Shown in pieces: positions 46,779 to 56,139 of a stretch of DNA of 64,000 bases. The stretch comes from Nitrobacter vulgaris (GTDB lineage Bacteria > Pseudomonadota > Alphaproteobacteria > Rhizobiales > Xanthobacteraceae). The stretch spans positions 62,001 to 126,000 of the forward strand of contig NZ_MWPQ01000055.1 in assembly GCF_002028545.1 (NCBI RefSeq). Direction: 5' to 3'. The position numbers were made by a program, and so were the translations under genes. The notes below the pieces were generated by a model. That model was not told the origin of the DNA. It worked only from the letters and a program-made list of their open reading frames with translations, and made no database searches. The stretch's first letter is position 1; every line of letters starts with the position of its first letter.

Positions 46779-47795
46779 ATGACGGTGTCGATCACGCGGC
46801 GTGTGGCTATCCCGACAATCCCGGAGATGCCGCACGCTGCACCTGCGGGCGAGCGCATCCGAGAGCTGGCCGGCTCGACCATGGGCACCACCTGGTCGGT
46901 CAAGTTTGTTGGCTCGTCGACCAGCGTGCAAACGGTGCATCGGATGATTCCGCTGGCCCTCGAGCGCGTGATCGCGCAGATGAGCCCGTGGGAAAGCCAG
47001 TCCGACATCAGCCGGTTTAACCGCTTGGCGCTGAACCAATGGCAGAATCTGCCACTGGAGTTCGGCCGCGTCATGGCGAGCGCGCTGCGCATCGCGGCGG
47101 AATCCGGCGGCGCCTACGATCCCACCATGGGAGCGCTGGTCGATCTCTGGGGTTTTGGCCCGAGCGGCTCGCGCGTCTCGCCACCACCGCCGGATGAGGT
47201 TGCTCGACGCCACCGAGAATGCGGATGGCAACAGCTTGACCTCGATACCAGCGCCCGACGCCTGCGGCGATCCAATTGCGGACCGCTTGATCTCTGTGGC
47301 ATCGCCAAAGGATTTGCGGTCGATCTGGTGGCGGAAACGTTGGGCGAGCTTGGGATTCACAACGCATTGGTAGAGATCGGCGGCGAATTGCGGGGCAACG
47401 GCGTCAAACCGGACGGCAGCCCGTGGTGGGTCGAGATCGACCGACCGGAGCGGTCGACGACCGATGTCGCCGCCGAACCGATTCTGGTCGCATTGCACCA
47501 GCTTGCGATCGCGACGTCCGGATGCGAACGCGGTTTCACACGCGGCGCGGACCACTTCTCCCACACCCTGGATCCGCGAACCGGATGGCCGATCGCTAAC
47601 GGCATGATGACTGCGACGGTCCTGCATCGCTCGTGCATGGAAGCGGATGGCTACGCCACGGCGCTGATGGTGCTGGGACCGGACGCCGGTGTCGATTTCG
47701 CCGTCAAGCACGAGCTTGCGGCGCTTGTCCTCTTTAGGCACGGCGATGCCGTCACTGAACTGACCACACCGGCTCTCGATGCCATGCTGGCGTAA
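46779..47795 (+). CDS. apbE: FAD:protein FMN transferase (ApbE family)
   Basis: 338 residues. ApbE blocks: STMGTTWSVKFV, MSPWESQSDISRFN, GGAYDPTMGALVDLWGFGP, DLCGIAKGFAVDLVAETLGE, NALVEIGGELRGNG, HTLDPRTGWPI and EADGYATALMVLGPD with metal ligands. The enzyme attaches FMN to Thr or Ser of exported redox proteins. There is no obvious lipobox or signal peptide from this start, so it may act before export or the start may be misplaced. 8 bp after the DUF4198 gene. Confidence 0.95.
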   Translation: MTVSITRRVAIPTIPEMPHAAPAGERIRELAGSTMGTTWSVKFVGSSTSVQTVHRMIPLALERVIAQMSPWESQSDISRFNRLALNQWQNLPLEFGRVMASALRIAAESGGAYDPTMGALVDLWGFGPSGSRVSPPPPDEVARRHRECGWQQLDLDTSARRLRRSNCGPLDLCGIAKGFAVDLVAETLGELGIHNALVEIGGELRGNGVKPDGSPWWVEIDRPERSTTDVAAEPILVALHQLAIATSGCERGFTRGADHFSHTLDPRTGWPIANGMMTATVLHRSCMEADGYATALMVLGPDAGVDFAVKHELAALVLFRHGDAVTELTTPALDAMLA

Positions 47796-47963
47796 TCGTC
47801 AGATCGCCGCCTTTGTTGACGAACCTGGAATATAAACGTGGTCATACTTCTCGAACGCGACGTAGCGGCATGTCGCGCGGATAAAGATTCCGATTTTTCG
47901 TTCGGCAGGCCGAGAGCCTCGCAGTCGCCCGAAGAGTATTCCTTCCGCTTTATGTCGGACCAG

Positions 47964-49055
47964 CTATGCCGACGTGGCGAGCTTCGGCGTGCTGGTGATG
48001 GTCCTGATCGTGCGCGCGCTCTGAGCAGCGCGTTCCGGCCCCGAGCTATCCACGTTTACGGAATACGCCGGAAGCTCATCCACCAGCGCAATCGCCTCCC
48101 GCAGAATATCGACACCGGCATCGGCCTTCACAGCGTTCTCGGCAAGATAGCGTCGAAACGCTCGCCCCCCTGGCACGCCATGAAACGCGCCGACAAGATG
48201 CCGGGTGATGGAATGCAACCGCGCGCCGCCTGCCAGTTGATCTTCGATGTAGGGTATCATGGCCTCCAGCGCACGCTTCATCGTCGCGTACAGAGCTGCC
48301 TCGCCGAAGAGCTCGGTATCGACTTTCAGCAGAAGCCGCGGCTCGTGATAGGCGGCGCGACCCAGCATGACGCCATCGGCATGCGCCAGATGTTGTTTCG
48401 CTTCCGAGATCCCGCCGATGCCACCGTTGACAATGATAGGCAGGTCGGGAAGCGAGGCCTTCAACCGGTAAACCCTGTCATAATCGAGCGGCGGGATATC
48501 ACGGTTTTCCTTCGGAGATAATCCCTGGAGCCAGGCTTTCCGCGCGTGGACGATCAGCGCATCGACGCCGGCGTCGTTGACCTTGCGCGCGAATGTGTCA
48601 AGGCCTGTTTCCGGATCCTGGTTGTCGATTCCGATTCTGCACTTCACGGTGACCGGAATAGACACTGCGCGTTTCATGGCGTTGACAGTCTCGGCAACGA
48701 CGTCCGGCTCAGCCATCAAACAAGCCCCGAACCGGCCGTCCTTCACCCGGTCTGACGGGCAGCCGACATTCAGATTGATTTCGTCGTAACCGAAATCCTC
48801 GCCGATCTTTGCTGAAGTAGTGAGATCAACCGGATTCGATCCGCCAAGCTGGAGCGCGACCGGGTGTTCGACGTCGCTGAACCCAAGCAACCGATCGCGC
48901 GCGCCATGAATCACCGCGCCGGTCGTGAGCATTTCGGTATAGAGCCGCGCCTTGCGCGCGAGCAGGCGATGGAACACGCGGCAATGCCGATCGGTCCACT
49001 CCATCATCGGGGCGACACTAAATATGGATTCGTATCTTTTTGCGGGTTTTTTCAT
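47964..49055 (-). CDS. dusA: tRNA-dihydrouridine synthase A
   Basis: 363 residues from ATG 49055. FMN/TIM-barrel motifs: FSVAPMMEWTDRHCRVFHRL, HPVALQLGGSNP, INLNVGCPSDRVKDGRFGAC (catalytic Cys), VKCRIGIDN, LIVHARKAWLQGLSPKENR and IVNGGIGGI. Makes D20/D20a in tRNA. A frame extension to 49109 has no similarity. The 5' end of dusA is a known integration site for a family of tyrosine integrases, and an integrase relic lies immediately beyond it here. Confidence 0.96.
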   Translation of the reverse strand: MKKPAKRYESIFSVAPMMEWTDRHCRVFHRLLARKARLYTEMLTTGAVIHGARDRLLGFSDVEHPVALQLGGSNPVDLTTSAKIGEDFGYDEINLNVGCPSDRVKDGRFGACLMAEPDVVAETVNAMKRAVSIPVTVKCRIGIDNQDPETGLDTFARKVNDAGVDALIVHARKAWLQGLSPKENRDIPPLDYDRVYRLKASLPDLPIIVNGGIGGISEAKQHLAHADGVMLGRAAYHEPRLLLKVDTELFGEAALYATMKRALEAMIPYIEDQLAGGARLHSITRHLVGAFHGVPGGRAFRRYLAENAVKADAGVDILREAIALVDELPAYSVNVDSSGPERAAQSARTIRTITSTPKLATSA

Positions 49056-49112
49056 TCTAACCAATATCTTACAGGCGCGGATGAAGAAGCGCTGTGGACT
49101 TGAACGCATTCC

Positions 49113-49240
49113 ACGCTGGGCGATGCAATCGACAAGTACATCGCCATGTCGCGGAAGGAAATCGGTAAAACGAAAACTCAGGTGCTGCGGTCGATCAGAC
49201 CTGCCGCATTGCGAACATGGATTGCACCGACATCATCACA
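49113..49240 (+). pseudogene. Relic of a tyrosine-recombinase N-terminal domain
   Basis: The plus strand reads TLGDAIDKYIAMSRKEIGKT then KTQVLRSIR to 49199, shifts frame, and resumes as IANMDCTDIIT from 49208. I recognise this as the SAM-like core-binding start of phage-type integrases from memory of related proteins (AIDKYI...KTQVLR-I-DYDIA-M-C-DI). Nothing of the catalytic domain follows. It lies 58 bp from the dusA start codon, the attachment site for dusA-type integrases. Recognition is by eye only. Confidence 0.5.
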
Positions 49241-49845
49241 ACATCCCTACGGATGTTGTATCGCGGGGCCATCGTGACACTGACAGGTCGCCGCAGACAT
49301 CGCCTTGAAGTATGCAGCGCCGCGCAGTTGCGCGGCCGTCATCACGAACCATCGCCGCCAAGATGACGGATCGTCGCATGGATTCTCTGGTGATCTTTCG
49401 AATATGATCGGAGAGCCGGGAGGCGTCCGGCTAGGGGCTGCCGGTCCATCCCCCCAGTGTTGGTACCGGGCCGGCAGTCCCGATCAGGCAGGTTCTCTCT
49501 CTCAGAGCAACGATCCAACAGGCGCCAAACGCCATCTGAACGACGAAGGCGGCAAAACGAGCGCTCACCGCCACAACGTTCCCGGCACAGGTTTTCTATT
49601 TCTTCGTCGGCTTGCGCTGAACAGGAGGAAGCGCATAGTTCGCGACTAGGAGCATTGTGTTTGAAACGCTAAAGAGATTCCAGATCCAGATGGAACGAGC
49701 ACTTAACCAAATCGTTGCACAACTCTGCTACATAGAAAGGATACTCGGGTAATATTTCGTGAGTCATTCATCGACTTCATCGCTATTGTTCTGCCACGTT
49801 TGCCTTTTGAAGTAACAATCGAGTCGACCCAAAAGGAAGAATGCT
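49241..49845. other. 605-bp region of decayed sequence
   Basis: Frames are short, compositionally odd and without ribosome sites. I see no conserved motif. Most likely the remains of an integrated element following the integrase relic. Confidence 0.45.
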
Positions 49846-50085
49846 ATGCGGAACTCAGATATCGTTTGGAACTCAGAGATCGTTGAAGATCAAACGAAGC
49901 TATTTCTGAGCAAGTTGCAGAGCTTCGAGAAGTTCTCGGACCACGAAGTTTCATTCGGTGTGATGTGCGCCGTTGAAGATTGGTTGACCACTTTGCAAGG
50001 TGTGGAACGTAGCCACGCGGTGGAATGCCTGCACGAACTTGCCGAACGCATCCATAGCCCGAGTCAGTCATCTGAGATCGGATGA
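49846..50085 (+). CDS. Small orphan protein
   Basis: 79 residues, acidic and mostly helical by appearance (VEDQTKLFLSKLQSFEKFSD, VMCAVEDWLTTLQGVERSHA). AAGGAAG precedes the ATG at a good distance, and codon use looks coding though more AT-rich than the core genes. No hydrophobic segment or known motif. It sits in the accessory stretch next to dusA. Confidence 0.55.
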   Translation: MRNSDIVWNSEIVEDQTKLFLSKLQSFEKFSDHEVSFGVMCAVEDWLTTLQGVERSHAVECLHELAERIHSPSQSSEIG

Positions 50086-50528
50086 AGCGGACCGCGAACA
50101 TGTTCGCGGGTTGCCAGCACGGACGAACCAGGGCACCAAAGAGTGAATGGGTTAACTGCCGTATCGGCCCCACCGTGTTCACGGGAATCGCCCTTCAACG
50201 AAGTTGGGACGCTTGCAAGCAGATTACGTTGTGAGGCACTGCGATATAGGTAGGGTGATTCACGGCGTCTATCCTGATAGCACGCGAACGCGAGCAGAGC
50301 AGCACGTCGCGCGCCGTTTAAAGTGCCGATGATCCCTTGGCGGTTCACCATACTTTTAGCAAGACCGCACTCGCGAACTCACCGCTGTCAGCGTCGTCGG
50401 TACTGCTTCCACTGCATCGATATGCCCCTTAGCTCACGCCATTGCTCGGCATCTCGTCTCGTAGCATTTGCGCCGGCGCAATCGACCGCTTCGCGCGAAA
50501 TGGCGCACTTTCGAATTTGTCCCGAGAC
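50086..50528. other. 443-bp region without recognised features
   Basis: No supported gene or repeat on either strand. Part of the low-density accessory segment. Confidence 0.45.
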
Positions 50529-50798
50529 TTATTTGTACACGGGAACTTCTCCCTTGATCGCCTCTTCCATGTGCGCGACCGCTTCGCGCCAATACGATAC
50601 AACAGCGCTCCAATCCACATCCCTGCGAAGTTCTGCAAAATCCTTCTCGTCATAGGTCACGTATTTATCGACGATTTCGCGAAGTCTGTTACGGCTAATG
50701 GACGTTCCACCGCCGTTTGCGTAGGCATGCAGGTCATGAATTGCAGCGAGTATGTCGTCAGTGAGCAATGCGGCTGCGAAAACCATTTCAAAGTCCAT
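50529..50798 (-). CDS. Small orphan protein
   Basis: 89 residues, acidic and helical (MDFEMVFAAALLTDDILAAI, HDLHAYANGGGTSISRNRL, YVTYDEKDFAELRRDVDWSA). GTGGAG lies upstream of the ATG. No known motif and no export signal. I cannot name a family. Confidence 0.6.
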   Translation of the reverse strand: MDFEMVFAAALLTDDILAAIHDLHAYANGGGTSISRNRLREIVDKYVTYDEKDFAELRRDVDWSAVVSYWREAVAHMEEAIKGEVPVYK

Positions 50799-51101
50799 TT
50801 CTCAATCTCCACGGGAAAATGCCAACGAATGACGCTACCAAAAATTCACGAGCTGCAATATTTGTATCAGAACCTAAGTTTTTCATGCAATTGGCAGGCG
50901 AGCACAAGGCGACGGATCGTGGCGCGTCTGTGGACTCGCACCGCCAGACACGATTCAGTTTTTGGGACCGTTTCGACGGGCGGTGGCTCGCAGCGAAAGT
51001 CTATCTATCAAGAATCGGCCGAAGGCTTGCCGGCGCTTCGTGGGCCGATTGATATAGATCGGTTTGGACGACGCCTGATGAAGAGATAAGTTAGTTTGTG
51101 A
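50799..51101. other. 303-bp region without recognised features
   Basis: Short unsupported frames only; the base composition is locally AT-rich. Confidence 0.4.
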
Positions 51102-51496
51102 ATGAGCGAACGATTACGCCAGTGTCGTGATTTTCTTGTAGGCATGATTGCTCGCATCGCAATGGGGATCCAGCAGAACTTCGTCCTTGCGCCGGCTCAT
51201 GCCCACCTCAACCTAGTCGGCGGCGTCCTGCTGTTTCTGTTCGGCCTCTGCTACAGGATGATCCGGCCGCAGACAGAACAACGCTGGCCCGGATTCAGGG
51301 CTGGCTTCACATTTTCGGCGGCATTCTGCTTCCAGCCGGAATAGCCCTCGTGATTGTGGGGGGCACAGCCTATCAAGCGGCGCCCATCGTTGGTTCGCTT
51401 ATCATGGTTGCCTGATCGATCATCGTTCCCATGAGCCGATTGCTTCTGGCCACCCTGGCCTTGGCGCGATCGAAAGCCGAGTTCGAGGGTGTTTAG
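51102..51496 (+). pseudogene. Frameshifted small membrane protein gene
   Basis: The first frame reads VLAPAHAHLNLVGGVLLFLF and ends its useful part at TEQR. From 51282 the neighbouring frame continues naturally as LARIQGWLHIFGGILLPAGI and ends at TGA 51413, with possible further coding SIIVPMSRLLLATLALA up to TAG 51496. A one-base loss near 51281 explains the break. The PAHAHLNLxG...IQxWLHxxG pattern belongs to a family of multi-helix proteins related to haem-copper oxidase subunit I-like membrane proteins. Confidence 0.7.
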
Positions 51497-51539
51497 AAAG
51501 CGCCCCCCTCTTCAGATACGGCTTCTGAAACGATGCCGC

Positions 51540-53273
51540 TTACCAAGAGTACCTTAGCACCGCTTTTCCGGCATAACTCTCGACCGTGTTGGCGAACTCG
51601 CCTTCAAAGGTGCCGGCGACCGCGAAGCCGTTGGCCCAGCTCATTTCAGCGGCAGCCGTTACCAGTGCAACGTTGGCGGGTTGCGCCGCGCCGTTGACGA
51701 CAAACGACGCGCCGGGCAGCGACTGGAACGTCGCTGAGATCGAGGGATTGGTGCCGAAATTATGAGCCCAGGCCGCGCGGCCACGCAATGTGAAGATAGC
51801 ATCGGTGAGCGCGAACAGATTGCCGCCGCCGCCCTGCTCGGCATAGGCCGGCAGATCGTAGCTGGTGAACTGCCCCGCGGCATAGGGCGTGATGCCCGCC
51901 AATGGGGTGGCAATGCGGTAGCCGCCTTCGAGGCGCCCTGAGAAAGCATTGGCGTTAAAATTCGCACGCAGCCGCTCGATGCCATTCGCCATCACGATGC
52001 GATCCGTGGTGACGTTCTGCCAACCATAGGCCAGCGCGCCGCTGAAATAGGCATTTCCGATACGGTGACGCGCATCGACACCGACCTGGAATAGATCGGA
52101 GCGCCCCGTGCCGAACCCGTTGTCGACGCGGAATTGGGTTCCGCCGCCGGCCATTGCAAAGCCAAACATCGTATCCGGCGATACTCGGTAATCGGCGCCG
52201 ACGACGCCACCATAAACACTGCTGGTCGCGGTGTTAGAGCCGACAACGCTGTTGCCGTCGGTGGTCTGCGAACCTCCAAAGCCCGCCGCCCAAACGCTCC
52301 AGCGTTGACCGAAGGTCGGCGCCAACGGAGGCGCCTTGCGGTAAATCGCGGCATAGGCATCGCGCTCCGAAGCGCTGCGCGTCTTCCCGTTGGCGGCATA
52401 GCCGAGTGCGGTGGTATCGTCCGCATAGGCCGTCGGAATGAATGATGCGCCATCGCCGCCACGTCCGGCCATGAACGGGTCGGTCATCACGCCCATGAAC
52501 AGGTTCATCGCGTTGAATGTCGCCTGCTGAGTGCCGGTACCCAGTTCGCCGGAAACCTGCGTCAACCCCTGCGGCGACAGCGCGCCGAACGCCAACGGAG
52601 TCTCGCCGGTGCTGTTGAAGAAGTTGGTCAGCGTGGTCGCAACCGCTTGTTGATTGCGATTGAGACCGCTGGGCAGGACAAAATCCAAAGTCAGATCGAG
52701 ATAGGCATTGTTGCCGTCATGAGCCAGCGAGCTCTTGAAGTTGGTCGGCAGGTTGGTGTTCACCGGGCCTGAAAACGTGCCGCTGACGCCGCCATCGGCG
52801 GTGAGAATGGTGTAGCGTTTCGCGACGTATGCGCCGGGAGCGAACTGCGCCGCCACGGTCGCTCCACCCAGCGTCGCCGAACCGGTCACATGAGTGAAGT
52901 CTGACGCGGTTGGCGACACTTCGACCATGTAGGTCGACGCCGCAGTCAGCACGAGATTACCAGCTACCGTCAGCGTGCCGATCGAATTGCCCGGCGACAG
53001 CGTGCCGCCATTGATTGTGGTGTTGCCGACGATGCCGTTGCCGCCCAGCGTGCCGCCTGCATTCACCGTCGTCAGCGACGACGATACGATCGAACCGTTC
53101 ACCGAGAGTGTGCCGGCGTTCACTGTCGTCGTGCCGGTATAGGTGTTACTCCCCGACAGGGTTAGCGTATCGGCGTTGTTTTGGATCAATCCGCCATTAC
53201 TCGTGATAGCATTCGCGACCGTTGTGCCTGCATTGTCTTGTGCATTCAGATCGTCAGGTCTCGCCGAGTACGC
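51540..53273 (-). pseudogene. Autotransporter C-terminal portion, 5'-truncated
   Basis: The open frame encodes a short passenger remnant with the autotransporter-associated repeat LTLSGSNTYTGTTTVNAGTL and ING-GTLSPGNSIGTLTVAG, followed by a complete beta-barrel domain (from about WSVWAAGFGGSQTTDG to the terminal VLRYSW, which ends in an aromatic residue as expected). There is no signal peptide, no ATG near the start (only TTG at 53189), and a TGA closes the frame at 53274-53276. So the passenger and export signal are lost and the gene cannot make a surface protein as it stands. Confidence 0.8.
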
Positions 53274-53350
53274 TCAATTCTTCGTCTTCATACGAGGTTT
53301 CCCGCATTTTCGATCGCTCACTGCACACGGAGCGCACACGTCGTAACCGC

Positions 53351-53382
53351 CGGGAGAGAGACGGCCGGGCACATCTCTCTCC
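53351..53382. repeat. Inverted repeat between metE and the autotransporter remnant
   Basis: GGGAGAGAGA (53351-53360) and TCTCTCTCCC (53373-53382), 10-bp arms with 12-bp spacing. It may be the 3' hairpin of metE mRNA, but no T-run follows on that strand. Confidence 0.6.
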
Positions 53383-53427
53383 CTATATATGCGCGTTCGG
53401 CGCAGCCGATCGTCCGCGGCCCGCGCG

Positions 53428-55764
53428 TTAACGCATCAGCCTCGCCGCCTCCACCATGTTGACAAGCGCCGGCCTGACCTCTTCCCACTTGCGGGTCTTC
53501 AACCCGCAATCCGGATTGATCCAGATCTGCCTGTCGGAAAGGCGCTGGCGTGCAAGTTTGAGCAGGCCGGTCATCTCATCAACCGCAGGCACCCGCGGTG
53601 AGTGAATGTCGTAGACGCCGGGACCGATCTCGTTCGGGTATTTGTAGGTCTTGAAGGCGTCGAGCAGCTCCATCTTGGAGCGCGACGTCTCGATCGAGAT
53701 GACATCAGCATCCATCGCCGCGATCGCGTCGATGATGTCGTTGAACTCCGAGTAGCACATGTGCGTGTGAACCTGCGTTGCGTCGGCGACGCCGCTCGCA
53801 CACAGACGGAAACATTCGACAGCCCAGTCGAGATATATCTTCCATTCGGACCGGCGCAGCGGCAGCCCTTCGCGCAGCGCGGCCTCGTCGATCTGGATCA
53901 TCGACGCTCCGGCTGCCTCCAGGTCCGCGACCTCGTCGCGGATAGCAAGTGCAATCTGCCGGCAGGCGAGACGACGCGGCACGTCATCGCGTACGAACGA
54001 CCAGTTGAGAATAGTGACGGGACCGGTGAGCATGCCCTTCATCGGCTTCGGCGTCAGGGATTGCGCGTATTTCCACCAGCCGACGGTCATCGGTTTGGGC
54101 CGGGACACGTCGCCGAACAGGATCGGCGGACGAACGCAGCGCGAGCCGTAGCTCTGCACCCAGCCATACCTGGTGAAAGCGAATCCGGACAGCTGCTCGC
54201 CGAAATACTGCACCATGTCGTTGCGTTCGAACTCGCCGTGCACGAGCACGTCGAGGCCGATGTCTTCCTGCCAGCGGATGGTTCGTGCCGTCTCCTCCCG
54301 CAGGAACGTCTCGTAGTCGGCGTCGCTCAATGCCCCCTTGGCGTGCGCCGAACGCGCCTTTCGAACCTCGGCGGTCTGCGGGAACGAACCGATCGTGGTG
54401 GTCGGGAACGACGGCAGGCCGAAGCGTTCGCGCTGCAATTTCGCGCGATCTGCAAACACGCGCTTGCGCCGTGCCATGTCCGAGGTGACGGCTGCGATCC
54501 GCGCCGCAACTTTCGCGTCGTGAACCTTCGGCGACATTTTGCGGGCCATCGCGGCCTTCGCGGATGCATCCACCGCATCGGCAACCGACGCGCGGCCGCT
54601 GGCCAGGGCTTCACCCAGCGTCGCCAGTTCAGCCATCTTTTGCACCGAAAACGCGAGCCAGCTCTTCAACTCGGCATCGAGATCGGCTTCCAGCGCCACG
54701 TCGATCGGCACATGCAGGAGCGAGCAGGACGGCGCGATCTGCACGCAATCGATGCCACGTTTGGCGACCATGAATTCCAGACGATCGAGCAATACGGGGA
54801 GATTAGCGCGCCAGATATTGCGGCCGTCGATCACGCCGAGGGACAAGACCAGATCCTGCCTCGCCTTTGCCACCACAATGTCGAGTTGTTCCGGAGCGCG
54901 AACGAGGTCGAGGTGGAGGCCCGCGACCGGCAGCGACAACGCAGTATCGAGATTATCGCCCAGACCGCCGAAATAGGTCGTCAGCATGATCTTCAGCTTC
55001 GGCAGCGCGCTCGCGAGCTGTTCGTATGTCACGCGCAACGCCTTGCGGGTCGCATCGTCGAGATCGAGAACAAGACAGGGTTCGTCGAGTTGCACCCATG
55101 CGGCGCCCTCTGCGGCAAGGCGCTTGAGCAGATCGATATAGACCGGCAGCAGGCCGGAGAGCAGCGACAGCGGATCGAAATTCGCGTCCTTGCTCTTGCC
55201 GAGCTTCAGATAAGTGACGGGACCGAGCAGCACCGGCCTTGTCTGATAGCCGAGTGCCTTGGCCTCGCGATATTCGTCGACGGCCTTGAGCGACGAGAGT
55301 TCAAACCGTTGGCCGCTGGTGAATTCAGGGACCATGTAGTGGTAATTGGTGTCGAACCACTTGGTCATCTCCTGCGCCGGCGCACCATGCGCGTGACCGT
55401 CGCCATGATGACCATGCGTGCAGCTCGAATCGTGATCTTCGCCTTGCGCGCCCCGCGCCATCGCGAAGTAGGTTGCAAGCGGCACCGGCCCGCTTTTCCA
55501 TCCGTAGATGTCCGGGATCGCGCCAACCATCACGCTGGTGTCGAGCACATGATCGTAGAGCGTGAAATCGTTCGACGGGATGACAGTGACGCCGAGCGAC
55601 TTCTGTCGCGCCCAGTTCGCGGCCCGCAATCCGGCTGCCGCTTCAAGTAACGCGGATTCGTCGGACTTGCCCGACCAGTAGCTTTCAAGCGCGATCTTCA
55701 GTTCACGGCGCGGACCGATGCGCGGCGTGCCGAGCGTAGCAACAGGAAGAGAGGAAACTGACAC
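53428..55764 (-). CDS. metE: Cobalamin-independent methionine synthase
   Basis: 778 residues; transfers methyl from methyl-THF polyglutamate to homocysteine without B12. Zn ligands are in QVHTHMCYSEFNDI and NPDCGLKTRKWEEV, with SFPTTTIGSFPQTAEVRKAR opening the catalytic half and DVLVHGEFERNDMVQYFGEQ in it; the N-terminal duplicate domain is complete. A His-rich insert (HDSSCTHGHHGDGHAHGAPA, about residues 113-132) is unusual and may bind metal. GTG start; GGGG in its Shine-Dalgarno region can pair in a small hairpin. Controlled by the cobalamin riboswitch upstream. Confidence 0.97.
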   Translation of the reverse strand: MSVSSLPVATLGTPRIGPRRELKIALESYWSGKSDESALLEAAAGLRAANWARQKSLGVTVIPSNDFTLYDHVLDTSVMVGAIPDIYGWKSGPVPLATYFAMARGAQGEDHDSSCTHGHHGDGHAHGAPAQEMTKWFDTNYHYMVPEFTSGQRFELSSLKAVDEYREAKALGYQTRPVLLGPVTYLKLGKSKDANFDPLSLLSGLLPVYIDLLKRLAAEGAAWVQLDEPCLVLDLDDATRKALRVTYEQLASALPKLKIMLTTYFGGLGDNLDTALSLPVAGLHLDLVRAPEQLDIVVAKARQDLVLSLGVIDGRNIWRANLPVLLDRLEFMVAKRGIDCVQIAPSCSLLHVPIDVALEADLDAELKSWLAFSVQKMAELATLGEALASGRASVADAVDASAKAAMARKMSPKVHDAKVAARIAAVTSDMARRKRVFADRAKLQRERFGLPSFPTTTIGSFPQTAEVRKARSAHAKGALSDADYETFLREETARTIRWQEDIGLDVLVHGEFERNDMVQYFGEQLSGFAFTRYGWVQSYGSRCVRPPILFGDVSRPKPMTVGWWKYAQSLTPKPMKGMLTGPVTILNWSFVRDDVPRRLACRQIALAIRDEVADLEAAGASMIQIDEAALREGLPLRRSEWKIYLDWAVECFRLCASGVADATQVHTHMCYSEFNDIIDAIAAMDADVISIETSRSKMELLDAFKTYKYPNEIGPGVYDIHSPRVPAVDEMTGLLKLARQRLSDRQIWINPDCGLKTRKWEEVRPALVNMVEAARLMR

Positions 55765-55866
55765 GGCTTACCCCATATGTTGGGGGCTGGGCCTTAGCGA
55801 CGCGGCATGGGATTCATGGGGTGCTCGCCATGAAAACCGCAAGCGCACCACCGGGACACCCCGCCC
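55765..55866 (-). promoter_or_regulatory. metE leader after the aptamer: start-codon hairpin and mini-ORFs
   Basis: CCCC/GGGG (55782-55785 and 55771-55774) can form a hairpin that hides the metE ribosome site just before the GTG. Two tiny reading frames of 5 and 7 codons (55814-55831 and 55794-55817) overlap as ATGA. A 14-nt block GGGCGGGGTGTCCC (55853-55866, minus strand) is identical to one in the nrdA leader. Together this suggests translational control. Confidence 0.5.
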
Positions 55867-55879
55867 GAGGACGACTATG

Positions 55880-56090
55880 TTGTCGGGGCAGGTCTCCTGG
55901 CTCGCGGGTCTCAGCTTTGGTCCGGCCTTCCCGGGATTGCTCCCAGTGACACTGATGGACCACGGCTCACCGCTTACAGTTGCGGGGGCAGCGCCGGCAT
56001 TACCCAGATCCATGGACGAAGACCCATGGACCAGAGCGCACCGGCTTCCCTCTTAGCTCCGGGCTTGAATTGTCCCGGAGAACCTCGACG
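55880..56090 (-). promoter_or_regulatory. Cobalamin riboswitch upstream of metE
   Basis: On the minus strand, in order: GGGAAGCCGGTGCG (56050-56037), CCGGCGCTG then CCCCCGCAACTGTAAGCG (55988-55971), CACTGGGA, and the B12 box GCCAGGAGACCTGCC (55901-55887). These are the conserved parts of the AdoCbl aptamer, with P1 formed by CGAGGT and ACCTG. High B12 should shut off metE when B12-dependent MetH can work. Confidence 0.95.
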
Positions 56091-56139
56091 CCAACCCTAT
56101 GGGCCACCGTCCACGGGCCGTCAACCGGCACCGCGCATC

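Noticed and set aside
48985-49030. Search for a second copy of the dusA 5' end as an att site in the 49-53 kb segment
   Set aside because: I could not find a convincing repeat by eye, so no attachment site is annotated.
53602-55650. Long open frame of 682 codons on the plus strand opposite metE
   Set aside because: It is a GC-driven shadow of metE; the translation has no motif, while the minus strand encodes a full MetE.
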